The position numbers and the translations under genes are program-made. From Fulvia fulva (lineage: Eukaryota; Ascomycota; Dothideomycetes; Mycosphaerellales; Mycosphaerellaceae): a stretch of DNA of 64,000 nt. Location of the stretch: assembly GCF_020509005.1 (NCBI RefSeq), contig NC_063021.1:248001-312000 (forward strand), written 5' to 3'. The notes beneath the pieces are model-generated. The model was given only the letters and a program-made list of their open reading frames with translations, was not told the DNA's origin and made no database searches. This document shows, piece after piece, positions 12,801 through 23,640 of this stretch (positions are counted from its first letter, which is position 1; each line of letters opens with the position of its first letter).

Positions 12801-13725
12801 ATACTATCCTAGGCATTAAGTATAACCTCTCGACCAGTTTTTAGCTACAGACCGACGGCTAGACCGAAATTACGAACGCTATCCTCGAGTAGGTCCTCCG
12901 TTACTTCGTCGACTACTACTAGAAGGATTGGCCTTAGTATATCCCTACGGTAGAGTTCGCTACTCGTAACTAGGACTCGGAGACTACTAGCTACTCTCCC
13001 TTCTATACTACGAGAGGTTACTACCCTCGTATAGGCATAGAACTAGAAGAACCTCTCCCGCCTACCGAAGACGTAAACGAGTAAGTAGTAGACGAGTTCG
13101 CTACTATACTCTTACAGATCTATAAAGAAGTTCACGACGAGATAGTATACGTATAAGCAATCTACGAGGATCAAGCTAATCGTCGTCGCTAGCTAGCTCC
13201 CGACTACTAAGTAGGCGATATAGTCTACCTTAACTCTAAGAACATTAAGACAGACCGCCCCTCTAAGAAGCTAAACTAGAAGAACCTAGGTCCTTTTGAG
13301 ATCACCGAGCGTATTAGTTCATACGCCTACCGTCTAGCTCTTCCTACGAACATAAAGATCCACGACGTCTTCTATCCCGTACGCCTTCGGCCGTCGGCTA
13401 AGGACCTATTCCCGAACCAAAACCAAGACATACTAGGTCCTCCCGATGAAGTAGAAGTCGACGAGCCTATTAACCTACCTTCTGACGACTATACCGTCCG
13501 TAAGATCCGGGGAATCCGCGTAGAGCCTAACGACGTTAAAGGACTACCGCCGATCAAGTATAAAGTCGAATAGTAAGGTTGCCCTAAGTAGGATACCTTA
13601 TAGGAACCTATCTAATATATTATCTTTAATCGGTAAGTAATCGAAGAATACTACGCCCGCGTAGACGGCCTAGAAGTTAATATCGGCAGGCTCTTCGAAT
13701 CTAAGCTCTTCGACGGGGCTTACTA
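9836..13725 (+). pseudogene. Gypsy B pol: protease, RT, RNase H, integrase, chromodomain
   Basis: Pol lies in the -1 frame relative to gag and overlaps its end. Protease: LIDTSVLGESFI near 9974-10009, where Gly of the DTG active site has become Ser, then ILGLP. RT: the region around 10900-11080 with the intact catalytic box [11 protein letters not shown] at 11039-11071, followed by GFLGFTNFYRRFI near 11280. RNase H follows, with ETDVSDGVVGGVL near 11485. Integrase occupies roughly 12330-13130. A chromodomain near 13486-13610 has YKVE followed by stops at the Trp positions. Stops are TAG or TAA at Gln/Trp positions throughout. The end near 13725 is approximate. Confidence 0.88.
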
Positions 13726-13825
13726 ATAGTGTATCGACTATGATATTAGGCATAGGCCTAGTACTAAAGCTGAACATCCTCGATATATAGAACTACTACG
13801 GCTTCGTAGGAACTTAGCTTTGTTC

Positions 13826-13832
13826 GGGGGGG
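13826..13832 (+). other. Putative polypurine tract of Gypsy B
   Basis: A run of seven G residues ends five bases before the 3' LTR (CTAC, then TATTA). The position suits plus-strand priming; the run is short, so moderate confidence. Confidence 0.5.
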
Positions 13833-13836
13833 CTAC

Positions 13837-14356
13837 TATTATAGTCTCCCTATAGAGAGTATAGAAGGTGGGGACAGAAGAGCCTTAGAGTGCTTAGAAG
13901 TCGTTAAGAAGTGATAGTCTAGCTTAGTATATAAGCGCTAAGAATTATATACCCCGTAATATTCACTACGGGACCTAGCCCTCCAAATTCACCCCTCTAC
14001 TAAACCTTAATAGATTCACTTCGGCTCGTAACTATATGACTTACGGTACTCCCGCGAGTACCCGCGACTACGCTAGACCCTAGAAGAAGTACGTAGAAGA
14101 CTCGGAACGTAGGGCAGGTTAGAATAAGGTTTTGAGCAAAGCTACTAAGCGCGGCTTCGTACGGGTTAGCCCTATTGATGCGGGGACACGTACTCGCGAG
14201 GGTCGCGTATAAATATCTAGCCTTCCCTAGGCCTCTCTTGCTTCCTTCGTCTTTTGTTTTGTGTAGCAATTATACTATACCCTTTTGTATCTACACTTCG
14301 TACCTATATTCTCGCTTTTACCCTTATATCTTATAGGCTAGGCTCTCGCCCTAATA
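13837..14356 (+). repeat. Gypsy B copy 1 3' LTR (520 bp)
   Basis: Partner of 8066-8585 with the same length. It ends in CTAATA (RIPped TAACA), followed by the TSD copy ATAGG. Confidence 0.93.
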
Positions 14357-14370
14357 ATAGGGGAATAACA

Positions 14371-14400
14371 AATCTATCTATCTATCTATTTTATACGTTT
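14371..14400 (+). repeat. LINE B poly(ATCT) tail and right target-site duplication
   Basis: Four ATCT units end the LINE and run straight into TATTTTATACGTTT (14387-14400), the second copy of the 14-bp TSD. The tail type is shared with LINE D, LINE E and the deleted LINE in this window. Confidence 0.88.
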
Positions 14401-16093
14401 CTAGTAGGACTCGGACTTATCGATATTAATAGTAAGCTCGATATCTCGTAGCTTAATTAATACCTTTCGTACGTATTCGACGTGTTCCTCTAGAGTATCG
14501 CTAAAGATAAGGACGTTATCTAGATATACTAATATAAAGTTATCTAGATATTCCTATAGAACCTTATTAATGTATAACTAAAAGGTTACGGGTCCGTTAT
14601 AGAGGCCGAACGGTAATACGAGGCATTCGTATATACCGTAGCGTATTACGAAAGCTATTAGCTACTCGTACCCTTCTACGATACGTAACTTATTAAAGGC
14701 TACTATAATATCTAGTTTCGTAAAGTACTTCTTTCTATATATACGGTTAAGCGTTTCCTATATTAATAGAATAGGATAGCGATTCTTAATAGTAATAGCG
14801 TTTAGCCTACGGTAGTTAATATATACTCGTAGCCCTCCTCTAGACTTTCTCGCTACTAATACCGGTGCCGGTAACTAGCTTGTTTTCTAACCGGCCTTAC
14901 GTACCTTACCTTCTAAAGTCTATTCGAGTAACTATTTCTTAACGGCTTTATTCTCCTTCTCGGCTAGTCCGTATAGCTTTCGATATAGCGGTTCTTAAGG
15001 TCTACCGGGTTTAATATAAATCTCGTAGTCGATACCTAGTCGGTAAGGTAGGAGTCCCTTATAGTCCTTTACTAAGAAAGTATCTATAATGTCGTAGTAT
15101 ATAGGCGGGAGCTTCTCTTTAGTCTTATAGTTGAACTACTTATTTAAGAACTAATCTAGGTTATTAGCTACTATCGCGCTTAGTTTAAGGCTATTATCGT
15201 TATTATCGTTATCCTCGCGCCCCGTAGGTATAATATAGAAGTACTTAGCCCTAGGCTAGTACGCGTATATCTTATATACGCGCTACGAGACTTCCTAGTA
15301 ATCCACCTCTTTATCTACCTCTAGAGCGGACATATTTAGCTCCGCCCCTCCGGCTATAAATCCTACTAATTCGCTAGTAAAGGGCTTTAGTCTAGATTTT
15401 GTTTACTAGGTTCTACCGATATAGTTTAGAGATTATACTATTGTCGATGTCTTATTATATAGACAGTGACCGAAATAGTAGTTAGATCTAAACGCCACCT
15501 CGCTAGTTTCCTAGAAGATGTTTAGGTTATACGCGGAGAGCTACGGTAGTCTAAAGACAATGTCGTATTCGAGGTCGGTAATATAGTATAGTATTTACTC
15601 GTAATAACCGCTAATAATCACGTCTATAAGGGCTATATATATTATCTAACGCGCTATAGCCGATCTATCTCCTAGTGTCGGTTGTCTGTTCTTCGTTAAG
15701 GGGATTAAGGGGGTTATATATTTACGTATAAATTTCTAATTAAGAAAGAGAGAAGTAGAGGTAGAATCTATAAGGCCGCGAGCCTTTTTATATTATATTA
15801 TTACGGGTAATACTATATAAGGGTATGTAGCTAGTTATTGTTTATCTAGTATATATACCGATATCTTAAGCTCCTTACTATAGTCTATCTCTTATATTCT
15901 ATATCTCTTAATCTTATACTCTTTCTATCTTAGGAAGTTTAGTTACTAACCGCTATCTACTACGCTTAGGTAGCGGTCGTACTATTTTCCTATTACTATA
16001 GGTCGGTAGTAAGGGAGCTAAGGTTCGGGTTAGCGTTTACGTTATTTCGTAGGCGTAGAGGGCGGTAGTCGCCGTCGTAACTATATATCGGGC
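14387..16093 (-). pseudogene. Gypsy A pol, 5' half: aspartic protease and reverse transcriptase
   Basis: The minus-strand translation gives a retropepsin-like segment near 15500-15790: LIDSTSTSLFLN at the active-site loop, and a downstream DIVFRLP, stop, LSAYN block resembling the Gypsy protease flap region. RT follows toward lower coordinates. The catalytic box near 14505-14530 reads VYLDNVLIFSDTLEEHVEYV, so the second Asp of the usual DD pair is Asn, a G-to-A change on the coding strand. That alone would inactivate polymerisation. The coding then continues at 6863 across the LINE B insertion. The duplicated target bases at both LINE B edges belong to this gene. Confidence 0.8.
16082..16093. 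repeat. Target-site duplication of LINE D, left
   Basis: TATATATCGGGC, perfect match to 21249-21260 directly after the LINE tail. Confidence 0.85.
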
Positions 16094-16239
16094 GTAGAAT
16101 AACAACTCTCTTATTCGGACTCTACGTGACTTTTATACCTCGATACCCTCGATCGACGAAGACTATTTATTCGACAGCCCTTATTAAGACGAGCAATCTA
16201 CTTAAGTAGTAGCGACCCGCCTACGCTAGCGGCGGCGTA

Positions 16240-17706
16240 ATTATAGTATAAAGAACCCTAAAACTAAGGTTCCGTTCCCCTAAAGGTAGACTCTAGAGTT
16301 ACGGAGTTACGGAGGACAACTACCTAATTAGGAAGCGCGACCCCGAATAGTAGTAAAGGATAGTAACTAACGAGAGCTATAGCCTTACGAACATTCTATA
16401 CTAAGAGTTAAACCGGGGAACAAACTAAGAAAAAACCTAGGACATAAGCTAAGGCCTACTATATAGAAAGTAGAGGCTAACGATAAACAATATAGCGTAG
16501 ACGACCCTATATACGGAGACGGAAAACTTACTAGGGGATAACGAACACCTAGCCCGGATATATAAGAATACTATAGTATAGCTACTAGGAGCGCTAAAAG
16601 CGCTATTATACTAAATCCTAAAGACAATCTAATAAGCAATATAGAAGGTAGCCTAGAGACTAACTATATAGGTAATAGTAGTAGTAGGTAAGAATTAATA
16701 CCCTCTAAAGGTAAGTAAGGCGGTACGCCTATATATTACTAATCCGGCGGAGAAACAAGAAATCGTAGCCCTAATAAGTAAGGAGATTGTCGATAGAATT
16801 GGCTAAAAGGAGGTAGTTAGAGCGAGGGTAGAGGTAATAGGCGTAGTAAGACTCTTTACCGTAGAGTTTAATAGACAAAAACTAGAGACCTATAAGGAGT
16901 AGACTACTAAAGTCGCGAAGTTAGTACGAGTCTCCTACTAATAGTATACCGTTATCGCCTACGGAGTCCCTAGGATATTTAAAGTCGAAGACCTTCCCTA
17001 CCTCTAAGTATAGAATTGGAACATATCCCTAGGAATATAACTAATAAAGGCGGCGTAGTTATATAAGATAGTAGACCGAGAGAAGACGTATTTATTACTT
17101 ATTATCTAGGTAGAGATAGCGGAACAAGCTAACTAGATACTAGATAATAGGCTATTCTAGAACTACGAGAGAATAGATACGGAGATCTATTAGAGTAGCT
17201 ATAGGGTACTATAATACTTCTAATACTAATAGTACGGTTATATAGCCCTAAAATACGGGGAGAAGACCCTAAGGTACCCTTACTACGTAGGTATATACTA
17301 GGGAAGGGAATGCCTAAAAAAGGAGAGTAGGTATATATACTACGGTAGAAGGTACCTAGCGTACTTAAACTAATGCCTAGCTAGAATAGTAGTATAAGAA
17401 CGAGCGAGACAAGTAAGGATCTCTATACTAGCTAGGTACCCCTAACGATAGTAGGAGGGACCTACCGTATATAAGGGCTTCGAGCCGAGTAAGAGGAAGA
17501 GGGTAGAAGAGACGAATAAGGGAACCTAACCCTAAACGTATCTACCTCCCGATAGGCCTCGACACCTTAACCGGGCTACTAATAAACTAGGCTAAATACA
17601 GATCTTTAGGGCGCCCTAGCGGCCCTAGGGCTAGCCGGATAGCGAGATATAGGCTTAGGAGATATAGTAGGTTAGTCCGGAAATAGACCTTACGGATAAC
17701 GAATAA
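16240..17706 (+). pseudogene. LINE D ORF1 with three Tyr-substituted zinc knuckles
   Basis: The frame ends in TAA at 17704-17706 and holds, at about 17215-17360, three knuckle-like blocks at the same spacing as LINE A ORF1. The first reads Y F stop Y, two stops, then YGYIALKY, where LINE A has CFKCQQYGHSSTRC. The next are YPYY...GREC and YIYYGRRY...C. Nearly every zinc ligand is Tyr and nearly every Gln is a stop, the expected outcome of RIP on TGY, CAY and CAR codons. The start is not resolved; the given value is approximate. Confidence 0.75.
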
Positions 17707-20700
17707 TACTATACGACGACATTACTATCGTATAGTATAACGTAAGTAAAAGTAGGGACAAGGTCTAGCGCTACTTTCTATAAGAGCTAGACCCGCTACG
17801 GTACTACGTTATTACGGTATAGGAACTATAGATCAACCCCTACGTAGGACTCCTAGCTACTTATAATGACCGGAGATACTATACCGTAATCGCGGGCTAA
17901 CGAGGCGTTATCCCGAGGACATATATATACGTAAGTAAGACTATAGACCTTAAGTCGTAGAAGGTTATACTACCGTAGTAGGGTAACCTAGGAGATATAA
18001 CATTAATCTAGATCGATACGACATAAGGCCCTATCTATATCTATAACGTTTATAACCCCCTACTACGGGGTCGGACAAGTAGTAAACTAGGAACCCTCGC
18101 CTACCTAGAGCGGACCCTAAGCTAAGATATAAAGTAAGTACTCCTCGGCGACTTTAACCTCTACTACCTATAGTAGGGACTCGAATTCACTCCCCCGTAC
18201 GCGTTTCTAGGGGGAAAGCTACTAGATATAACCGTACGCTACGGAATGGCCTTAGTAATACTAAAGGGAATAGAGACGTAGATAGCCCGTATAAGTATAA
18301 GTACGATCGACCTATACTTTCTATTACGAGAACTTAAAGAGAGACTAGTCTAATGCCGACCAAACTACGTACTAGAAGCCTCCTTAGACTATATCCCTAT
18401 CTAAACGACGCTAGGGGTAAAGGCGATAGAGGAGCTAGTAAGCAAACTACGCCGTAACTAGAAGAAGGCACGCTAGGACGATATAAGAGGCTTCCTAATA
18501 GCGAACCTACTATAGTATAGAGAACTCGAGACGATAGCTTAGCTAGATTAAGTAGCGGAACAGATTACCTCGGTTATATAGTAAGTAGCGGAACAATATA
18601 CGCCGTTACTCCGGCCCTTAACGTAGTAGAAGGCCTTCTAGACCCCTAAATACTCTACAAAGGTAAGGGAGGCTAGAAGGGCAAGGCGATAGTAGACAAA
18701 GGAGTATACCTAAGAGACGTAGGAGCAATACTATCGCGCGACATAAGAGAAGAAGGTATAGATAAGACGCGATAAGCTATAGGACTAGAGAGCGACGATC
18801 GGGCTCGTTATAGAAAACCCGGAATAGATATAGAGACTTACTAAATAGGCACGACTACCTAAAGAGCAACAAACCCCTTACTTCCCCCTAATCGTAGACC
18901 GCGAATAGATTGCCTAGGCTACGCCCTAGGGCAAGGCAAAAGTATTAGCCGACCATTTCTTTTCGACGTAAGTAGAGGTAGACCTTACGGATATCGACCC
19001 GAGTATATACCCGGAACCCCTAGATATAGATTAGGCGGTTAGCTCTAATATAGTAATAGGAGTTATAAGTAAGCTAAAAGGACAAAAAGCCCTAGGCCTA
19101 GACAGGATACTAAATATACTACTAAAAGAGTATAGAGAAGAGATCGCGCCGAGCCTTATAAACCTATTTACCGCGTACCTACGGCTAGGGTATCACCCGA
19201 AGCCGTATAGAGAGTCTATAACAGTAGTGCTACGTAAGCTATAGAAGGAGGACTATACTTAGCCTAAGTTATATAGACTAATCGTACTTCTAAACACGAT
19301 AGGGAAGGTCCTAGAAAAGATAGTAGCCTAGAGACTTACGTAGCTAGCCGAGGACAACTACGTACTCCTAGTAATATAGATAGAGGGAAGAAGCTATCGA
19401 TCGATACTAATAGTAATAGAGCTAATTACGGAGCAAACTCAGACCCTCTAGTACTACGGTAGGAACCGAGCGGCGTCCTTACTATCCCTCGACATCGTAG
19501 AAGCCTTCGATAACGTCTTATACTAAAGGCTAATATACATCCTATAGTAGAAAGGCATCCCCTAGTAGGTAACGACGTTCGTCTACTCCTTTCTCTAGGA
19601 ACGGACGATATACCTAGTCCTAGGAAGGTATACGTCCGACCCGGTAAAGGTAGAGGCTATAATACCTTAGGGATCTACTCTCTCCCCTATCCTGTTTCTA
19701 ATATTTATGTCTAATCTAATCCCCCTACTTACCTCTCCGTAAACCTTAGTATCGGGGTTCGTAGACGATATAAACATCCTAGCCTAGTTAGACTCGATAG
19801 AAGAGAACTGTCGCCTCCTTAAAGATAGGTATAAGAAATACGAGGAGTAGGTAAAGAAGTATAGTGCCCGGTTCGCCCCTAAAAAGTACTAACTTATATA
19901 CTTTAGTAAAGCGAGAACATACTATAATATAAAGGCGGCGGTAAGAATCTAAGGCTACGAGACTAAGCTATTAGCGGAGCTACGAGTACTAGGGATCTAG
20001 CTCGACCCGAAGCTAAGCTAGAATGTATAGATTAAGAAAGCCTAGAGTCGAGCGTAAGTTAACGAAGCCTCGATAAAGAGGCTTACGGTATCTATATAGG
20101 GAGGAATATTCGATAAGGCAAGAGTAATATATAAGGCGATTATTAGACTAGCTATGTTATACGGGGTATAGATTTAGAGAATAGGAGGCGTAGGCAAGCC
20201 GATCTCGAAACAGATAGAGCAACCCCTAAATAGGACATAGGTAGGTAACCTACGTAGGATACTAGGCGTATATAAGATAACGTTAATAAGCACGGTAGAA
20301 ATAGAGACGGGAACACTACTAATCGGCTAATATATCCGGGGAATAAGAATTTAATACGCGGTAAAGACGACAGATTACCTAGTATAAACTACGATCTAGG
20401 AGGTAAAGAATAAGATAGAAAGCCGCTACCGGAGAGAGGCCGGACATAGGACAAGCTAAAAAGAGGATGACCTTACTACCTTTACGGCCGTATAGACAAG
20501 TACCGAATAGCTAGTACGAAAAGAGGAGGAGCGTCGGACTCGCTAGGCCGGCGGGAGTAAGGCTAAGACCTAAAGCCTAGCGGAATAGATAGCGAGCTAC
20601 CTATAGGAGTAGGACTAGAAAAGGAAGCCCCCTAAGACAATAGGCCCGATAGCACCTCGAGCCTTCTAGAGATATAATTACTAGCTATATAGGGACCTAA

Positions 20701-21105
20701 TAAGGGCCGAAGCAAGTATAGCGATCTAAATTAGGTCCGAATATATTAGATTAAGGGCCTACCTATTTAGGAGACGCGTACTAGACATCTATAGCCTAGC
20801 CTACTAGTATAGCTACCTATCGTAAAACCTAGAATATATACTACTACGATGCCCGTAGTAGGCGAGAGGTAGGGGAAATTAGAGGTACTAAGCGGAAAGG
20901 AGAGACTATAAGTTAATTATTAGGGACAAAGGTAACATTTGCCAAATCTCTCGGTAGATACTATAGTAGGGATACCTCTAGTAGTTTAGCCTCGCTAGCG
21001 AGACGGAGGAGTAGATAGATAAGAGGCGGAAGCTAGGGGGGTTGTAGATAGGGTAGTTATTAGGGTAGGCCTATAACACTAGCGTACCCCTAATAAGGGA
21101 AATTT
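17706..21105 (+). pseudogene. LINE D ORF2: endonuclease and reverse transcriptase
   Basis: Endonuclease: IV, stop, YNVSKSRDKV near 17730, VLLGDFNLYYL near 18140, and STIDLYFLLRELKERLV near 18300-18350. RT: YRLIVLLNTIGKVLEKIVA near 19275-19330, LSLDIVEAFDNV near 19485, STLSPILFLIFMSNL near 19675-19720, and the catalytic FVDDINILA near 19757-19785. A conserved C-terminal part follows (LIRAEASIA near 20700, RAYLFRRRV near 20755). The first codon would be ATA at 17706-17708, a likely RIPped ATG overlapping the ORF1 stop. The protein is riddled with stops. The C-terminal end is approximate. Confidence 0.85.
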
Positions 21106-21236
21106 AAGACGACAACTAGGGGGAAAAGATAGGCGGGAAGGAGGAGGGGTTTTTACTAATACGGTTTCCCCTCTATATATACGAAAACAAGATAGTATAG
21201 CTATATAGGCCAAAGGGCACTACAACAGCTTAATAA

Positions 21237-21260
21237 AATATCTATCTATCTATATATCGG
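21237..21260 (+). repeat. LINE D (ATCT)n tail and right target-site duplication
   Basis: Three ATCT units, then TATATATCGGGC (21249-21260) matching the left flank of the element. Confidence 0.85.
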
Positions 21261-23330
21261 GCATTTAGAGTTCGTTAATACGTACGAGCCTATACGGTAG
21301 CGGTAGTACTTACCCTACTTCTTAAGGTCCTCCCGCTACTTACGGTTTAATAAAGGTAGGTTCTATAAGTAAACCGGTAGGTCCTCCTTCTTCTTCGTAC
21401 CTATATATTATAGTAGTCGCTAGACGATTATAGCGGTCGTACTAGTAGCTACGGCGCCTACGGCATTACTACCGCCCTATACGCCGTTATTATTCGAATT
21501 AGGGTTACTACGTAGGCGCTCCTTCTATAGATATAGTCGGTCGGTCTCGTAGAAGCTCTTATCTAATACTATATATTCCTTTATAACATCCTATATATTA
21601 TATAAGCGTCTATCTACTTCCCTATCGCCGAAAGTCTTAATAAAGTACTTACGGTTTAGGCGGTTACGAAACAGTATTAGCTTAGTCTCGTCGGTCTACT
21701 CTATCTAAGTACGTAGCTTCGAGTAGCGAGCGTAGAAGGTAATAAAGGTCTCGCCCTACACCTACTTATAGGTAGCGATATTAACTATAGCCTTAGTTCC
21801 TTCGTTACGGGTACCGTAATAGCGCGTTATCTAATCTAGTAGTTCTTTACTAGTCTTAAACTCGTTAAATAATTGTTATCTAGGTACGGAGATCCTCGGC
21901 TTTATACTTCTCTAAGGGTTACCCTATATCTATCTATATATAAAACGTAGGCCGTCTACCTCGGAGCGGAAAGTAGTTATAGTTAGCTTAAGAAGTACGC
22001 TACTATACTAACTGTCGAAGTTAGGGTCGTTATTGTTCTTAAAGTACTTTAGGCTAGGTACGCCCTTACTAACCTCGATACCGCGTATTAGAGTACGGTT
22101 AATAGTAAATAGGCATTCTAAAAGTTCGGTTAGGGGAGTCTATATACGGGTATTACGCGCTCGAGAGTCGCGACCGTTATTATTATTAGGTCGTAGACGG
22201 TTTCTATTACGTCCTCGGTCGTTATTACTATTACCGTTATTATCATTATTACTACCGCCTCCGCCGCCCCCGCCTCTACTAGTAGCTTTACGATACTTAC
22301 GTATTAGCTACTCGAGTAAAGTCTCGCGCGGAGGTAAATAGGAGGGTCGGCGACTAGAGCGGCCCTTACCTCTATTCTATATAGTGTCTTTAGTAGCTTA
22401 GAGTCGAGTCTTTAGATCGTTAACCTCCTTCTATAGAGCCTAGTTCTTAGCTTCGGTATTCTATACCTTCTTCTTCTTCTTTTTATAAATCTCGCTAAAT
22501 TGCTTATATAGGTTATTAGCCTCCCTATACTTCTTTTCTACCTCTTATAACTTTACTAGGTTATAATCCTTCTTACTCTTTAGGTCTACGGCTATCTTCT
22601 ATATTATAGCCTCCTCGCTTTGTAGTATCTTATAGATACGGTTATACTCGGTATATAGCGTAGTATACTAGGTGTTCTAGAGGTTATTAGCTCGCTCTAT
22701 TATATCGAGTTGTCTGTCTTTAGTAATCGCTATATTTACTACCTATAGTACGAAGTCGTAGGTAGTCTTTAGGTACTAGAATACGAGGGTCGTAAGTTTG
22801 TCTAGTATAATATTCTAGTATTTAGATACGGGAATGTGCTCTACCTCGTCGAGTAATAGGTATACCTCGTCTAGGTTACCGCCTAGGTTCTCTTCGAGCT
22901 TAAACTCGAATAGTACTATAAAGTTAATCTTACTACCTTCTTCTCGCTCGAAGGCTTTCTAGTAAGCTTTATTAATTTCCTATTATAGCGCGATACCGGT
23001 ATCTACTATAAACCGCCGGTTATCGTCCTATATCTAACTCCGAGGAAAAGAGGAGAGGTCGGGGAAAAGAGATATACGCTACTTACCTTTACCCTTAGGC
23101 TTTAGTAGCGGTAGTATACCGCCGTTTATCTATAAAGTAATATTATCTAGGTTCGGGGGAGGCGTAACAATGCCTATTTCCTAACTGTCTACGAGCCGGC
23201 GACTACCTACTAATAATATCGCCGCGTTACGTTCTCTAGGTATTTACGCGCTATACGCCTTACCGTATTCTATATTCTAATACGACTCTACGCGTTCTTC
23301 GAGTTCTATAGTTCTATCTATTCCTATTAT
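21249..23330 (-). pseudogene. Gypsy A gag region (degraded)
   Basis: Between the LINE D insertion and about 23330 the minus strand carries a long degraded gag-like frame upstream of the protease, where gag belongs in a Gypsy element. Asn/Gly-type codon runs near 22180-22270 and Lys/Glu-rich stretches near 22400-22600 suggest a low-complexity linker and a coiled-coil-like part, but I could not identify a zinc knuckle. Arg/Leu/Pro-rich plus-strand frames here are composition artefacts. The right boundary is uncertain because no LTR was found. Confidence 0.5.
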
Positions 23331-23640
23331 TACGCGTCCCTTACCTCGATCCGCGATCTAGGTAGGGTAGTAGAATAAACTATAAGGGCGCGCGTACTAT
23401 AGGGTCCGAATAAGAGAGTTATTGTTCTACGAAGCTACGAAAGAGGAGCGCGAGGCGCGGCGAAGTTATAAAGTAAAGCTAAGCCGCGCTAACTCGATAC
23501 GGAAGGTCCGCGGTTTACCCGGGCCGACGTAGCTATAGTAAGGGGTCGCGGGCTACCCGTAACACCTCTAAACTTTATACTTAAACCTAAGAGCGGAAAG
23601 GCTATTATATAAGTAGTATTACGGGGGGGAGTACCGGTAG
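23331..23640. other. Unassigned junction between Gypsy A and Copia D
   Basis: No coding signal was recognised. It includes a segment at 23404-23428 that is an inverted near-match to the first bases of LINE D (16094-16118), and a GC-rich stretch at 23450-23560. It may hold remains of the Gypsy A 5' LTR or of a LINE 5' end. I cannot decide. Confidence 0.4.

Larger units (their letters stand above)
8066..14356 (+). mobile_element. Gypsy B copy 1: complete chromodomain Gypsy element with 520-bp LTRs
   Basis: Two 520-bp direct repeats (8066-8585 and 13837-14356) bound 5.25 kb coding for gag and pol on the plus strand. LTR ends read TATTA...TAACA and TATTA...TAATA, RIPped forms of TGTTA...TAACA; the copy at 63014 still begins TGTTA. 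The insertion is in LINE B, with a 5-bp target duplication: ACAGG at 8061-8065 and ATAGG at 14357-14361, one C-to-T apart. The order is gag, protease, RT, RNase H, integrase, chromodomain. Many TAG/TAA stops lie in an otherwise collinear frame, so damage is mostly by point mutation. Confidence 0.93.
6864..14386 (+). mobile_element. LINE B copy 1, 5'-truncated, interrupted by Gypsy B
   Basis: The LINE pieces are 6864-8065 and 14362-14386. They match, in inverse orientation, the 3' portion of LINE B copy 2 (27087-27694 plus the start of 33312-33900). The element ends in a poly(ATCT) tail at 14371-14386. It is flanked by a 14-bp target-site duplication (TATTTTATACGTTT, 6850-6863 and 14387-14400). 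Only about 1.2 kb of the 3' end is present, the common outcome of incomplete target-primed reverse transcription. The protein-coding content is the C-terminal end of ORF2 and is full of stops. Confidence 0.88.
16094..21248 (+). mobile_element. LINE D: near full-length Tad-like LINE inside Gypsy A gag
   Basis: A 5.15-kb element ends in an (ATCT)n tail at 21237-21250. It is flanked by a 12-bp duplication, TATATATCGGGC, at 16082-16093 and 21249-21260. It codes for ORF1 with three zinc knuckles and ORF2 with endonuclease and RT, both collinear with LINE A but heavily RIPped. Its 3' end resembles those of LINE B and LINE E. With both ORFs present it is probably full-length, although the 5' UTR is short (ORF1 start not located). 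It split the gag region of Gypsy A. Confidence 0.9.
4331..23330 (-). mobile_element. Gypsy A: chromodomain Gypsy element, three pieces separated by insertions
   Basis: The pieces are 4331-6863 (RT end, RNase H, integrase, chromodomain), 14387-16093 (protease and RT) and 21249 to about 23330 (gag). Removing LINE B (with Gypsy B inside it) and LINE D restores a continuous pol frame: the residues read off the two sides of the LINE B insertion join into a normal Gypsy RT segment (KRIKYLGLIII). The element is very heavily RIPped. I could not find its LTRs. The left end is covered by LINE A, and the right end merges near 23.3-23.6 kb into sequence I cannot assign. This is the oldest layer of the left nest. 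Confidence 0.8.

Noticed and set aside
8628..13725. A non-standard genetic code or stop-codon readthrough with TAG/TAA read as Gln
   Set aside because: TAG also stands at Trp positions, start codons read ATA, and Cys/His become Tyr. All follow from C-to-T on either strand at CpA; reassignment would not explain them.
14371..14390. ATCT repeats as possible telomere-like or CRISPR-like arrays
   Set aside because: They are three to five units long, sit at LINE 3' ends and are followed by TSDs; they are LINE tails. No spaced repeat array exists in the window.
22033..22341. Plus-strand ORF rich in Arg, Leu and Pro
   Set aside because: Lies opposite the Gypsy A gag; its composition follows from repetitive codons on the other strand, with no motif or relative.
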